Origin: Clostridia bacterium
Lineage (GTDB): Bacteria; Bacillota_A; Clostridia; Oscillospirales; CAG-272
Length of the DNA: 64,000 bases
NCBI GenBank assembly: GCA_017466455.1
Contig: JAFTUD010000015.1
Location: 1 to 64,000 of the forward strand
Direction of reading: 5' to 3'
Below the pieces are notes generated by a model. The model was not told the origin of the DNA, ran no database searches, and saw only the letters and a list, made by a program, of their open reading frames with translations. Of the stretch, positions 7,887 through 17,088 are shown one piece after another. The position numbers and the translations under genes were made by a program. Positions within the stretch are counted from its first letter, which is position 1. Every line of letters begins with the position of its first letter.

Positions 7887-10502
7887 ATGTATAAATATAA
7901 AATATCCGTAATAATGCCCGTATACAATTCCGCCTTGTATATAAAAGAGGCGATAGAGAGCGTTATTGCCCAAACCGTCGGCATAGAGCATATTCAGCTC
8001 ATAATAGTCAACGATGGCTCAACCGATAATAGCGCAGAAATTGCTAAAGCCTACGCTGAAAAATATCCAAGCATTATTCTTGTAAATAAAGAAAACGGCG
8101 GTGTTTCAAGCGCAAGAAACGAGGCGCTAAAGCACATAGAGGGCAAATATACCGCATTTTTAGACCCCGATGATAAGATAAGCCCCACCACCTATGCCCA
8201 AGCCTACGAATTTTTTGAGAATAATTACGATAAAACAAGCGTCGTGTCCTTCCCAATCTACTTCTTTGGCTCAACACAGGGAGAGCATCCACTAAACGAA
8301 AAATTCAAGTCAGGCGCAAGGGTGATAAGCCTAAGAGAAACGGGCGATTTTCAGCTTCATATCACCTCAAGCCTTATAAAAAGCGAGATAGCCAAGGATA
8401 TGCACTTCAAGCCACTTGCAACCTCGGAGGATGCGGAGGCGCTTTTGCGCGTATTGATAGATTTTCCATATCTCGGACTTGTGCCGGGCGCGCGATATGA
8501 GTATAGAAAGCATACTGTGTCCCTTATTACCAACGCACCGGACAAAAAGGAATGGTATACCCCCCACCTTGATGAATATTTTTACTCGGTCGCAGACTAC
8601 GCAGTAAAGAAATATGGCGAAATCCCAAGCTTTGTCCAAAACGCAATAATGTACGACCTCTCTTGGAAAATGGCTCACGCCAAAAGACCCGAGGGACTAA
8701 GCGATGAGGAGCTTTGTGAGTTCTTTGAAAGGTTCTACGAAATAATATCGAGGCTTGATGGTAGCGTGATAAGGAACGCTCCAAATCTGTCCGAGTCGCA
8801 AAAGCACCACCTGCTTATCGCAAAAAATAAAAATAGCGAGGCGATTGACCCGAGTGAATATGTATATAAACTTGAATTTATAGACACATCAAGCGCTGAA
8901 ACAACAATTTCATGTCGTACTCTTGTGCCCGCAGGGGCAGGGGAAATAGATAGAGGCGTTATTTTCGTAAACGGTGAAAAAATCTACTCATCACCACCGA
9001 AGAAGGAGCGAAAAAGCGCATTTCTCGGCAAGGAAATCGTGACATCATATATCCTTGAATTTAAAATACCTCACGCATCTCTTGGCGAGCATGCAACAGT
9101 ATATTTCGGCTTTGAGCGCGAGGAAAAATTAACGCTTTGCAATACCCTTACCTTTGGTAAGCATTTCCCGCTTGCCGATTATTCATCAGCCTTTACAGGA
9201 CAGGGAAATTATATCATAACTCATGAGCAAAACGCGCTCATTTTTGAAAAATCAACTAAGAAAAAGCTAAAAAAGTGCCATCATGTGTTTGAAAAGGAGC
9301 TTTGGAGGTCAAATGCCTTTGCAGAAAGAAAGGCAGTTCTTGCAAGGATTCTTGCAAGAATTTATAAAAAGCTCCATAAAAAGCCCCTGTGGATTATCTC
9401 CGACCGCCTCTCAAGCGCAGGAGATAACGGTGAGGCGTTTTTTGAGCATCTTAATAAAATCAAATTCAAGCAATCCGACTACCGCTTTGCGATAAGAAGG
9501 GGTAGCGACTACAATAGGCTTAAAAAGCAGGGAAAGGTGGTAAATCGCGCCTCCCTTAAATACAAAATACTACACCTGTGTGCGGATTTTATCATTTCAT
9601 CACAGGGCGAGGACTTTGTTACCGACCCATTTGATTACTATGGCAAGCCCTATAAGGACATCTTAAACCAAAAGAAATTCATCTTCCTTCAGCACGGAGT
9701 AATAAAGGATGACCTTAGCGCTTGGCTAAATCGGTATAACAAAAACATTGCAGGCTTTGTAACCTCTGCAAGAGCCGAGGCACAGTCAATCATAAATAAC
9801 GAAAAATATCACTACACTAAGGAGCGTGTGTGGCAAACAGGACTTCCAAGATTTGATAAGCTTGAAAATGACAGCGAAAAAATCATTACCGTATGCCCTA
9901 CATGGCGCAGATATCTGACAGGCAGAATAGATCCTTCAACGGGAAAATGGCGAAACGGCGAGGATATCCAGGGCAGTGAGTATGTCCAATTTTGGACAAG
10001 CCTTTTAAAGGATGAGAGGCTTTTATCTGCTCTTGAAAATCACGGATATAAAATCCTTTTTGTCCCACACCCCAATATGCCCGAAATATGCAATTTTATT
10101 GATACATCACCGCTGATTTTGATAGAAAGAAATCCAAATTACACCGAAATCTACAAAAAATCCGCACTCATGCTCACGGATTATTCCTCAGCAGTCTTTG
10201 ACTTTGCATACCTTGGAAAGCCGATAATTTACGCGCAATTTGATAGTGATAAATTCTTCAGTGGGGCGCACACCTACTCCAAGGGATATTTTGATTACGG
10301 TAAAAATGGCTTCGGAAAAGTTGTTCTAACCCTTGACGGAGCAGTAGAGAGTGTGATACAATGTATCGAAAACGGATGCAAGAGCGAAAAAGCTTACCTT
10401 GACAGGGTAAATGAATTTTTCACATACCGTGATAGGAATAACAGCGCTCGTGTCCTTGAAAAAATACTTGAATTAGGAGCAAAAAATGATAACAGTAAAT
10501 AA
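7887..10502 (+). CDS. GT2 glycosyltransferase fused to TagF/TagB-like polyol-phosphate transferase
   Basis: Two-domain enzyme of 871 residues, probably making a wall or capsule polymer at the inner face of the membrane. Residues 1-240 form a GT-A fold: VIMPVYN, VNDGSTDNS and the metal-binding DPDD near residue 103. Residues about 490-860 match CDP-glycerol/ribitol glycerophosphotransferases: LQHGVIKDD, VCPTWRR, VPHPNM and TDYSSAVFDFAYL. The ATG at 7887 follows AAGGAGG; an upstream in-frame ATG lacks one. The last 17 bases overlap the ABC-F gene. Such fusions build teichoic-acid-like chains in Firmicutes. The sugar and polyol used cannot be told, and no other polymer genes are adjacent. Confidence 0.85.
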   Translation: MYKYKISVIMPVYNSALYIKEAIESVIAQTVGIEHIQLIIVNDGSTDNSAEIAKAYAEKYPSIILVNKENGGVSSARNEALKHIEGKYTAFLDPDDKISPTTYAQAYEFFENNYDKTSVVSFPIYFFGSTQGEHPLNEKFKSGARVISLRETGDFQLHITSSLIKSEIAKDMHFKPLATSEDAEALLRVLIDFPYLGLVPGARYEYRKHTVSLITNAPDKKEWYTPHLDEYFYSVADYAVKKYGEIPSFVQNAIMYDLSWKMAHAKRPEGLSDEELCEFFERFYEIISRLDGSVIRNAPNLSESQKHHLLIAKNKNSEAIDPSEYVYKLEFIDTSSAETTISCRTLVPAGAGEIDRGVIFVNGEKIYSSPPKKERKSAFLGKEIVTSYILEFKIPHASLGEHATVYFGFEREEKLTLCNTLTFGKHFPLADYSSAFTGQGNYIITHEQNALIFEKSTKKKLKKCHHVFEKELWRSNAFAERKAVLARILARIYKKLHKKPLWIISDRLSSAGDNGEAFFEHLNKIKFKQSDYRFAIRRGSDYNRLKKQGKVVNRASLKYKILHLCADFIISSQGEDFVTDPFDYYGKPYKDILNQKKFIFLQHGVIKDDLSAWLNRYNKNIAGFVTSARAEAQSIINNEKYHYTKERVWQTGLPRFDKLENDSEKIITVCPTWRRYLTGRIDPSTGKWRNGEDIQGSEYVQFWTSLLKDERLLSALENHGYKILFVPHPNMPEICNFIDTSPLILIERNPNYTEIYKKSALMLTDYSSAVFDFAYLGKPIIYAQFDSDKFFSGAHTYSKGYFDYGKNGFGKVVLTLDGAVESVIQCIENGCKSEKAYLDRVNEFFTYRDRNNSARVLEKILELGAKNDNSK

Positions 10503-12084
10503 CTTAACCTTCAACTTCGGCGGACAGGTGCTGTTTAAGGATGTAAATCTCAAATTCACCCCGGGCAACTGCTATGGCGTAATCGGTGCAAACGGAGCAG
10601 GAAAGAGTACATTCCTTCGTATCCTTTGCGGAGAACTTGAGCCAAGCAAGGGCGATGTTTCAATCCCCGACACTGTAAGAATGTCAGTTCTGAAGCAAAA
10701 CCACTTCGCCTTTGACGAATACTCGGTCCTTGATACAGTAATCCAAGGAAACGAAAGGCTTTACGCCATAATGAAGGAAAAGGACGCACTCTACGCCAAG
10801 GAGGATTTTACCGACGAGGACGGAATCAGAGCGTCTGAGCTTGAGGCGGAGTTTGCGGAGATGAATGGCTGGGAGGCGGAAAGCGAGGCTTCAAAGCTCA
10901 TTCAAGGACTCGGACTTAGCGAGGATATTCTTTATGACCAAATGTCAACCCTTAAGGAGAGCGAAAAGGTAAAAATCCTTCTTGCGCAAGCCCTTTTCGG
11001 CAACCCCGATATCATTCTTCTTGATGAGCCAACAAACGGTCTTGACATAGACGCAATCACATGGCTTGAGGACTTCCTTAGCGATTATTTCGGCACAGTC
11101 CTTGTTGTATCTCATGACCGTCACTTCCTAAACGATGTATGCACAAATATCGTTGATATTGACTTCACAGGCATCAAGATGTATGTAGGTAACTACGAGT
11201 TTTGGTACGAATCAAGCCAGCTTATCCAAAGAATGATAAAGCAACAAAATAAAAAGAACGAGGAAAAGATTAAGGAGCTTCAAAGCTTCATTTCCCGCTT
11301 TAGCGCAAACAAATCGAAATCAAGACAGGCAACCTCAAGAAGAAAGCTTCTCGATAAGCTTTCAATAGAGGAGCTTCCCGCCTCAAGCAGAAGATATCCG
11401 TTTATCGGCTTTGATATGGACAGAGAGGCAGGAAAGGATATCTTGACTGTTAAGGAGCTTTCTAAGACACAGGGTGATGTGTCGCTCTTTAAGAATGTTT
11501 CCTTTACAGTGCTTAAGGGAGATAAGATTGCAGTTGTGGGTAACGAAATGGCAGTAACCGCCCTTCTTAATATTCTTATGGAGGAGGACGAGCCAAGTAG
11601 CGGAAGCTTCAAATGGGGCGTAAGCATCTCAAAATCATATTTCCCACACGATAACACCTCATTCTTCGAGGGCTGTCACGATAGTATTCTTGACTGGATG
11701 CGCAGATACTCCAAGGACCAAACCGAAAGCTACCTCCGTGGCTTCCTCGGAAGAATGCTTTTCTCGGGAGATAGTATTTTCAAGGAGGTAAATGTCCTCT
11801 CAGGAGGCGAAAAGGCAAGATGTATGTTTTCGCGAATGATGCTCTTCGGCTCAAACTTCCTACTCCTTGACCAGCCTACCGACCATCTTGACCTTGAAAG
11901 CATCACCGCGGTAAATAACGGACTTGCCGACTTCAAGGGCAATATAATCTTCACCTCTCACGACTACGAAATGGTAAATACAGTGGCTAACAGAATTATT
12001 GAGCTTTGTGAGGACGGAATAATTGATTACAGCGGAACATACGAGCAGTTTATCGAATACAAAAAGCAAAGAGGGCTACTCTAA
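10486..12084 (+). CDS. ABC-F ATPase, YkpA/YbiT-like
   Basis: Ribosome-associated ABC-F protein of 532 residues with two ATPase domains and no membrane part. Domain 1 has a full Walker A (GANGAGKST) and Walker B (LLDEPTNGLD). Domain 2 has a good signature (LSGGEKAR) but a Walker A without the lysine, a feature I recall also in YkpA itself. Here the second Walker B reads LLDQPTDHLD, replacing the catalytic glutamate by glutamine, and the first has Gly where His is usual after PTN. ABC-F members resolve stalled ribosomes or protect against antibiotics; which applies is unknown. It is coupled to the upstream glycosyltransferase by a 17-base overlap. Confidence 0.88.
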   Translation: MITVNNLTFNFGGQVLFKDVNLKFTPGNCYGVIGANGAGKSTFLRILCGELEPSKGDVSIPDTVRMSVLKQNHFAFDEYSVLDTVIQGNERLYAIMKEKDALYAKEDFTDEDGIRASELEAEFAEMNGWEAESEASKLIQGLGLSEDILYDQMSTLKESEKVKILLAQALFGNPDIILLDEPTNGLDIDAITWLEDFLSDYFGTVLVVSHDRHFLNDVCTNIVDIDFTGIKMYVGNYEFWYESSQLIQRMIKQQNKKNEEKIKELQSFISRFSANKSKSRQATSRRKLLDKLSIEELPASSRRYPFIGFDMDREAGKDILTVKELSKTQGDVSLFKNVSFTVLKGDKIAVVGNEMAVTALLNILMEEDEPSSGSFKWGVSISKSYFPHDNTSFFEGCHDSILDWMRRYSKDQTESYLRGFLGRMLFSGDSIFKEVNVLSGGEKARCMFSRMMLFGSNFLLLDQPTDHLDLESITAVNNGLADFKGNIIFTSHDYEMVNTVANRIIELCEDGIIDYSGTYEQFIEYKKQRGLL

Positions 12085-12089
12085 CTAAG

Positions 12090-12116
12090 GCAGGCGAAAT
12101 TTCGCCTGTTTTTTTT
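12090..12116 (+). terminator. Terminator after the ABC-F gene
   Basis: A perfect palindrome, CAGGCGAAATTTCGCCTG (12091-12108), is followed by eight T residues. Confidence 0.92.
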
Positions 12117-12165
12117 GAACGCCGTAAAAAATCCTACTTTAAATTATATTGTAATAATTAAATTA

Positions 12166-12194
12166 TTGACAAGCGCGCATTTGTGTGCTATAAT
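12166..12194 (+). promoter_or_regulatory. Promoter of the flavoprotein-cmk-ispH operon
   Basis: Perfect TTGACA (12166-12171) and perfect TATAAT (12189-12194) have a 17-bp spacer, about 30 bp before the start codon. Confidence 0.92.
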
Positions 12195-12222
12195 ATAAAA
12201 GATGTTGTATAAGGAGGAGAAT

Positions 12223-13470
12223 ATGGACGGCTTCAAGCAAAAAAGAGTTGCTGTAATCGGCGCAGGACCTGCGGGAATGATGTCGGCAATTTACTCGGCA
12301 TATAATGGCGCGTTAGTCACCGTATTTGAGAAAAATCAAAGCGTCGGACGCAAGCTCGCCATAACAGGCAAGGGCAGATGCAATGTTACAAACGACTGTG
12401 ATAATGCCGAATTTTTGAAAAATGTCGTAGCCAATCCAAAATTTCTCTACGCATCTATAAATAATTTCAATACGCAGGACACAAAGGCGTTCTTTGAAAA
12501 TCTTGGAGTCGCTCTTAAGACCGAGCGTGGCAGGCGTGTTTTCCCCGTATCCGATGATGCACACGATATCGTTCGCGCGCTTGAAAGGGCAATGCGCGAT
12601 GCAGGCTGTGTCTTAAAAAGGGAAAGGGTGCTGTCCATTGTCACCGAAGGCGAAAGGGCTTGCGGACTCAAAACCGCAGTCGGCGAGTACGAATTTGATG
12701 CGGTAATTCTCGCAACGGGCGGAATTTCATATCCAAGGACAGGTAGCGATGGCGACGGATTTAAAATGGTAAAGCCTCTTGGCATTACAGTTACCGAGCT
12801 TACTCCCTCACTTGTTCCCGTTGAAACTACCGAACCGCTTGCCGAAATAATGGGGCTTTCTCTTAAAAATGTCACCTTGACCGTCGTAAATACGGAAACA
12901 GGTAAAAGCGTGTATTCCGAGCTTGGAGAGATGATGTTTACCCACTTTGGGCTCACAGGACCTCTTGTCCTTTCGGCTTCATCTCATATGCTCGGCATGA
13001 AAAAGGGAAAGTATAAGGCAATAATTGACTTTAAGCCCGCACTTGATGAAAAAGAACTTGATAAGCGTATCCTATCCGATTTTTCAAAGCAACAAAATAA
13101 GGATTTTCAAAATTCCTTAGGCGCACTTCTGCCCTCTAAAATTATCCCCTATATCGTAAGGCGTAGCGGAATAAACGGAAGCACAAAGATAAACGAAATC
13201 ACTAAGGAAATGAGAAAGGGGCTTGTGTCACTTCTTAAAGGACTTGATTTTGAAATAAAGGGCTTCCGCCCAATCAGCGAGGCAATTATTACCTGTGGCG
13301 GTATTAGCACCGTGGAAATCAATCCCTCAACAATGCAGTCAAAGAAGATAAAGGGACTTTACTTCGCAGGCGAAATTATAGACACTCACGCATATACAGG
13401 CGGTTATAATTTGCAAATCGCATTCTCCACAGGCGCGCTTGCAGGCACGCATAGCGCATGGGATGACTGA
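12223..13470 (+). CDS. HI0933/YhiN-type FAD-dependent oxidoreductase
   Basis: Soluble flavoprotein of 415 residues. The dinucleotide-binding motif GAGPAGMMSA lies near residue 14, followed by the family hallmark GRKLAITGKGRCNVTN. A second FAD contact, FAGEIID, and GGYNLQIAFSTG close the C-terminus. I chose the ATG at 12223 with an AAGGAGGAG site 5 nt upstream. Proteins of this family reduce double bonds in some substrates (BaiN in bile-acid metabolism), but most have no known role. It is the first gene of an operon with cmk-plsC and ispH-rpsA, an order I recall as common in Clostridia. Confidence 0.9.
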   Translation: MDGFKQKRVAVIGAGPAGMMSAIYSAYNGALVTVFEKNQSVGRKLAITGKGRCNVTNDCDNAEFLKNVVANPKFLYASINNFNTQDTKAFFENLGVALKTERGRRVFPVSDDAHDIVRALERAMRDAGCVLKRERVLSIVTEGERACGLKTAVGEYEFDAVILATGGISYPRTGSDGDGFKMVKPLGITVTELTPSLVPVETTEPLAEIMGLSLKNVTLTVVNTETGKSVYSELGEMMFTHFGLTGPLVLSASSHMLGMKKGKYKAIIDFKPALDEKELDKRILSDFSKQQNKDFQNSLGALLPSKIIPYIVRRSGINGSTKINEITKEMRKGLVSLLKGLDFEIKGFRPISEAIITCGGISTVEINPSTMQSKKIKGLYFAGEIIDTHAYTGGYNLQIAFSTGALAGTHSAWDD

Positions 13471-13507
13471 TTTTAATTCCCCAAATTCTTAAAAAAGGAG
13501 TTAACCT

Positions 13508-14809
13508 ATGAAAATAGCACTTGACGGACCAAGCGGTGCAGGTAAAAGCACAGTAGCTAAGGCAGTCGCAAAAAGACTTGGTATAGTTTATGTAGATACA
13601 GGCGCGCTTTATCGCTCAATAGGACTCTATGTTCAAAGAAAGGGCGTTAGCAAGGATGATAGTGAAAAAATCATTCCAATGCTTGATGAAATAAAGCTTG
13701 ACCTCGTTTTCCAGAATAATATACAAAGCGTTATTCTGAACGGCGAGGATGTAAGCGGTCTTATCCGCACGGGCGAAATCGCAATGTACGCGTCAGCCGT
13801 GTCGGCAATTCCCGAGGTTAGGTCATTCCTTCTTGAAACCCAACGCAAAATAGCGAGAGAAAACAGCGTTATTATGGACGGTCGTGACATCGGTACGGTA
13901 ATTCTTCCCGATGCTGAGGTTAAAATCTTCCTCGTAGCCTCTGCCGAGGCAAGGGCGCAGAGAAGATATAAGGAGCTTATCGAAAAGGGCGAGAGCTGTA
14001 CTCTTGATAGCGTTCTTAAGGACATAAAGGAAAGAGATAATAACGATTCTACAAGAAAGGTCGCTCCCGCAGTCCCTGCCGAGGACGCAATCTTCCTTGA
14101 TAACTCCGAGCTTGACGCAGAGCAAACCGTCAATAGAGTTATTGAAATTATTGAGGAAAAAACTAAAAAAAAACCTAAAAAGAAGCTAAATCGCTTTTAT
14201 AAGGTGATGAAGGCGATTTTTGGCGGACTTTTCAAGCTCCTTTTGAGAGTGAAGCCGGTAAATCGTGAAAAAGAGGTTTTTGATAAGCCGTTTATCGTAG
14301 TCGCTAACCATACCGCGCTTATGGATGTTGTAGCGATAGCAATAGCTATGAAAAATCAAATTCGCTATATGGCGAAGAAGGAAATATTCAGCGTTCCCGT
14401 GCTGAACTGGTTCGCAAAGTCAATGGGCGCGTTCCCCGTTGACCGCAAGCGCGGAGATGTGCATGCGATTAAGCAAACAATATCAATGCTGAAAAACGGA
14501 GAGTGCGTTGGAATTTTCCCACAGGGCACCCGTATGCCGTATGTAAACCCAAGAGAAACCGAGGTTAAGGACGGAGTCGGAATGATTGCAAGCCGTGCAG
14601 GCGTTGGAATTATCCCCGTGTTCATAAAGAATAAATCGGGCAAGCTCAAGTTCTTCCGTCGCAATACCGTAATCATCGGTGATTATATCCCACCCGAGGA
14701 AATCGCATTTCCGGAGCTTACGGGCAAGGAAAAATACAAGAAAATCTCCGAGTACGCCTTTGATAAGGTCTGCACCCTTGGCGAGGAATGGGAGGATAAG
14801 CGGAAATGA
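13508..14809 (+). CDS. cmk-plsC: Cytidylate kinase fused to 1-acylglycerol-3-phosphate acyltransferase
   Basis: Bifunctional protein of 433 residues. Residues 1-218 are cytidylate kinase, phosphorylating CMP and dCMP: Walker A GPSGAGKST, the DTGALYR nucleotide-binding segment and the DGRDIGTV loop. A lysine-rich linker (about 219-235) leads to a PlsC-type acyltransferase, which makes phosphatidic acid: NHTALMD carries the catalytic His-x4-Asp and FPQGTR the phosphate-binding block, with Gln where Glu is standard. The fusion would place the PlsC half at the membrane. It overlaps ispH-rpsA by 4 bases (ATGA). This domain combination is known in Clostridia. Confidence 0.93.
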   Translation: MKIALDGPSGAGKSTVAKAVAKRLGIVYVDTGALYRSIGLYVQRKGVSKDDSEKIIPMLDEIKLDLVFQNNIQSVILNGEDVSGLIRTGEIAMYASAVSAIPEVRSFLLETQRKIARENSVIMDGRDIGTVILPDAEVKIFLVASAEARAQRRYKELIEKGESCTLDSVLKDIKERDNNDSTRKVAPAVPAEDAIFLDNSELDAEQTVNRVIEIIEEKTKKKPKKKLNRFYKVMKAIFGGLFKLLLRVKPVNREKEVFDKPFIVVANHTALMDVVAIAIAMKNQIRYMAKKEIFSVPVLNWFAKSMGAFPVDRKRGDVHAIKQTISMLKNGECVGIFPQGTRMPYVNPRETEVKDGVGMIASRAGVGIIPVFIKNKSGKLKFFRRNTVIIGDYIPPEEIAFPELTGKEKYKKISEYAFDKVCTLGEEWEDKRK

Positions 14810-16872
14810 TTACGCTTAGTGCCTTCGCAGGCTTTTGCTTCGGTGTTAGGCGTGCAACGGATAATGCCGAGGCGCTCATATCCCAAAAGGGAGAAAATAC
14901 CCTTATTTGCACTCTTGGCAAGCTTATTCACAATGAGCAGTATAGCGAGCATCTTGCCAAAAACGGCGTAAAAGAGGTCACAAGCAAGGATATCGAGGCT
15001 CTTTACGAAAAGGCGAAAAACGGCGCCTTAGTAACTCTTATAACGAGGACACACGGAATTGAAAAGGAAACACAAAAAACGCTCGAGGCGTATGCCAAAG
15101 CGTGTAGCAATTTTAAGATTGTCGATAGCACTTGTCCGTATGTTAAGAAAATACACAAAATCGCGAAAGAGGAATCAGGCAAGGGAAGTGTAATTTTCGT
15201 AATAGGACAAAAGGACCACCCCGAGGTTCTCTCCATAAAAAGCTATATTGAGGGCGAGGATCATATCTTTGCCAGCGCCGATGAGCTTGAAAATCACCTG
15301 AAAAGCGGAAATTACACCGAAAAATCGGTCGTAATGGTTGCTCAAACGACACAAAAGCTCTCGGAATGGAAAAAATGTCAAGAAATTATCAAAAAATACT
15401 GTACAAATGCAAAAATTTTTGATACAATATGTAATGTGACCGAGGAAAGACAGGCTGAGGCGGAAAAATTAAGTCAGGAAAGCGACCTTATGATTGTCAT
15501 CGGCGGAAGGGATAGCTCAAATACATCAAAGCTATACCAGATATGCAGGGCGCAGTCCGATAATGTTTATTGGATACAAACCAAGCATGACCTTCCCATC
15601 GATAAAATATCGGCACTCTACGAAGAGGGAAAAATAAATAAAATAGGAATAACTGCCGGAGCCTCAACTCCGGATAGTATAATACAGGAGGTAAAAAAAA
15701 CTATGACGGAAATCATGGAAAACTTCGCTGAGCTTTTTGAAGCAAGCGAAAAAGAAAGACCAAGAATATATAAAGGAGCAGTTGTCAAGGGTATTGTTAT
15801 GTCTATCTCGGAAAACGAGATATGTCTTGATTTGGGTGTAAAGCAAACTGGTAGCATCAAACGCGACGAGATTACATCCGATAGCGATGTGAACCTGAAT
15901 GACCTTTTCAAGATCGGTGACGAGATTGAAGCAAAGGTTCTCACCACAAGCGACAAGGATGGCGAAATCACCCTTTCTAAGAAAGCGGTTGACGACATCA
16001 AGAACTGGGATAAAATCGTTGAATATCAAGCAAACGGCGATGTTGTTGAGGCAGTAATATCCAGAGAAGTTAAGAGTGGCGTTATTGCTGTTGTTGACGG
16101 TGTTGATGTATTCGTTCCTGCATCTATGAGTGGTGTTTCTAAGGACGGCTCACTTTCAACTCTCGTAAAGACAACTCAAAAGCTTAAGATTGTAGAGATT
16201 AAGGCGGACAAGCGTCGCGCAATCGGCTCAATCAAGGAGGTTTTGAAGGCTGAAAGAAAGCAGGCTCAGGACGAATTCTGGGCAAGCCTTGAGGAGGGCA
16301 AGTCCTTCCAAGGACCGGTTAAGAGTGTAACAAAGTACGGCGCGTTTGTTGATCTTGGCGCAGTTGACGGACTTGTACATATCACCGAGCTTTCATGGAA
16401 GAAGATTAAGCATCCTTCCGAGGTTGTAAATGTTGGCGATGTTATCAATGTATTTGTAAAATCCTTTGATAAGGAAACAAAGAGAATTTCTCTCGGCTAT
16501 AAGACCGAGGAGGATAACCCATGGAACATCTTCAAGGCTCAATATGCCGACGGCGATGTTGTAAGCGTTAAGATTGTAAGCCTTGCAAGCTATGGCGCAT
16601 TCGCTGAAATCATTTCAGGCGTTGACGGACTTATCCACATCAGCCAAATCGCTGATAAGAAGATTGAAAAGGTTGAGGACATTCTCAAGAAGGACGATGT
16701 AGTTGAGGCTAAGATCGTTGGTATTGACGATGAAAAGCAAAAGGTTAGCCTTTCAATAAGAGCCCTTCTTCCCGAAGCACCAAAGGCTGAGGATGCCGAG
16801 GAGTTTTCTCCCGAGGATCTTACAACCGAGGTAGTAAGTGAAGAGTCTACCGAAGGCACCGACGAGGAATAA
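14806..16872 (+). CDS. ispH-rpsA: HMBPP reductase (IspH) fused to ribosomal protein S1
   Basis: Fusion of 688 residues. Residues 1-290 are IspH, the iron-sulfur enzyme that makes IPP and DMAPP in the last step of the MEP isoprenoid pathway. Its three cluster cysteines appear in GFCFGV, STCPYV and TICNVT. Residues from about 318 hold four S1 RNA-binding repeats, for example TKYGAFVDLG and ASYGAFAEI, as in 30S protein S1, with an acidic tail. An in-frame ATG at codon 300 with a strong ribosome site could yield free S1. The fusion is known in Clostridia. It is last in the operon and closed by a terminator. Confidence 0.94.
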   Translation: MITLSAFAGFCFGVRRATDNAEALISQKGENTLICTLGKLIHNEQYSEHLAKNGVKEVTSKDIEALYEKAKNGALVTLITRTHGIEKETQKTLEAYAKACSNFKIVDSTCPYVKKIHKIAKEESGKGSVIFVIGQKDHPEVLSIKSYIEGEDHIFASADELENHLKSGNYTEKSVVMVAQTTQKLSEWKKCQEIIKKYCTNAKIFDTICNVTEERQAEAEKLSQESDLMIVIGGRDSSNTSKLYQICRAQSDNVYWIQTKHDLPIDKISALYEEGKINKIGITAGASTPDSIIQEVKKTMTEIMENFAELFEASEKERPRIYKGAVVKGIVMSISENEICLDLGVKQTGSIKRDEITSDSDVNLNDLFKIGDEIEAKVLTTSDKDGEITLSKKAVDDIKNWDKIVEYQANGDVVEAVISREVKSGVIAVVDGVDVFVPASMSGVSKDGSLSTLVKTTQKLKIVEIKADKRRAIGSIKEVLKAERKQAQDEFWASLEEGKSFQGPVKSVTKYGAFVDLGAVDGLVHITELSWKKIKHPSEVVNVGDVINVFVKSFDKETKRISLGYKTEEDNPWNIFKAQYADGDVVSVKIVSLASYGAFAEIISGVDGLIHISQIADKKIEKVEDILKKDDVVEAKIVGIDDEKQKVSLSIRALLPEAPKAEDAEEFSPEDLTTEVVSEESTEGTDEE
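15686..15705 (+). promoter_or_regulatory. Internal ribosome site and start for the S1 half
   Basis: Inside ispH-rpsA, AGGAGGT (15686-15692) lies 10 nt before an in-frame ATG at 15703 (codon 300), exactly at the linker between the IspH and S1 domains. It would give a separate 389-residue S1 protein. Confidence 0.55.
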
Positions 16873-16883
16873 TTCACAAATAA

Positions 16884-16916
16884 AAAAGCACCCACAAGTT
16901 ATCTTGTGGGTGTTTT
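16884..16916 (+). terminator. Terminator of the ispH-rpsA operon
   Basis: AAAAGCACCCACAAG and CTTGTGGGTGTTTT pair around a short loop 12 bases after the stop. Confidence 0.92.
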
Positions 16917-16932
16917 AAAAGTAAATTTTGCG

Positions 16933-16989
16933 TAATCATTCCGCGGGGAATGATTAGTGGCTGTAAGCTCCTTGTAAGCGGGGAGCTTA
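16933..16989. other. Two adjacent perfect hairpins between convergent genes
   Basis: TAATCATTCC / GGAATGATTA (16933-16956, GCGG loop) and TAAGCTCC / GGAGCTTA (16964-16989) stand side by side. The second begins, on the minus strand, with the stop codon of the 33-residue peptide gene. Neither has a T run, so a role in termination or mRNA stability is only possible. Confidence 0.6.
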
Positions 16990-17088
16990 TCTGCCACAAC
17001 CGCCACAACAGCAGTTAAGCACGATTATCGCAATGATAATGAGCCAAAGCACCTCGTTGTCAAAAAGACCGCATAAACAGTTATTCAT
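16987..17088 (-). CDS. 33-residue cysteine-rich membrane peptide
   Basis: Very short protein. It has an N-terminal Cys-Leu-Cys, an aspartate, one hydrophobic helix (about residues 14-25), then a Cys-Cys-Cys-Gly-Gly-Cys tail. I placed the start at the ATG at 17088, which has an AAGG site 8 nt upstream. A longer frame reaches 17220 but adds a charged extension without a ribosome site and overlaps the next gene's end. Short hydrophobic peptides ending in a Cys-Gly cluster are frequent in Firmicutes, some spore-associated. The function here is unknown. Confidence 0.6.
   Translation of the reverse strand: MNNCLCGLFDNEVLWLIIIAIIVLNCCCGGCGR

Noticed and set aside
11540..11570. Loss of the second Walker A lysine in the first ABC-F protein as a unique mutation
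   Set aside because: As I recall, YkpA-type proteins share this loss, so it is probably a subfamily trait.
12447..12956. 169-codon antisense frame inside the flavoprotein gene
   Set aside because: Serine-rich shadow of a well-supported gene on the other strand.
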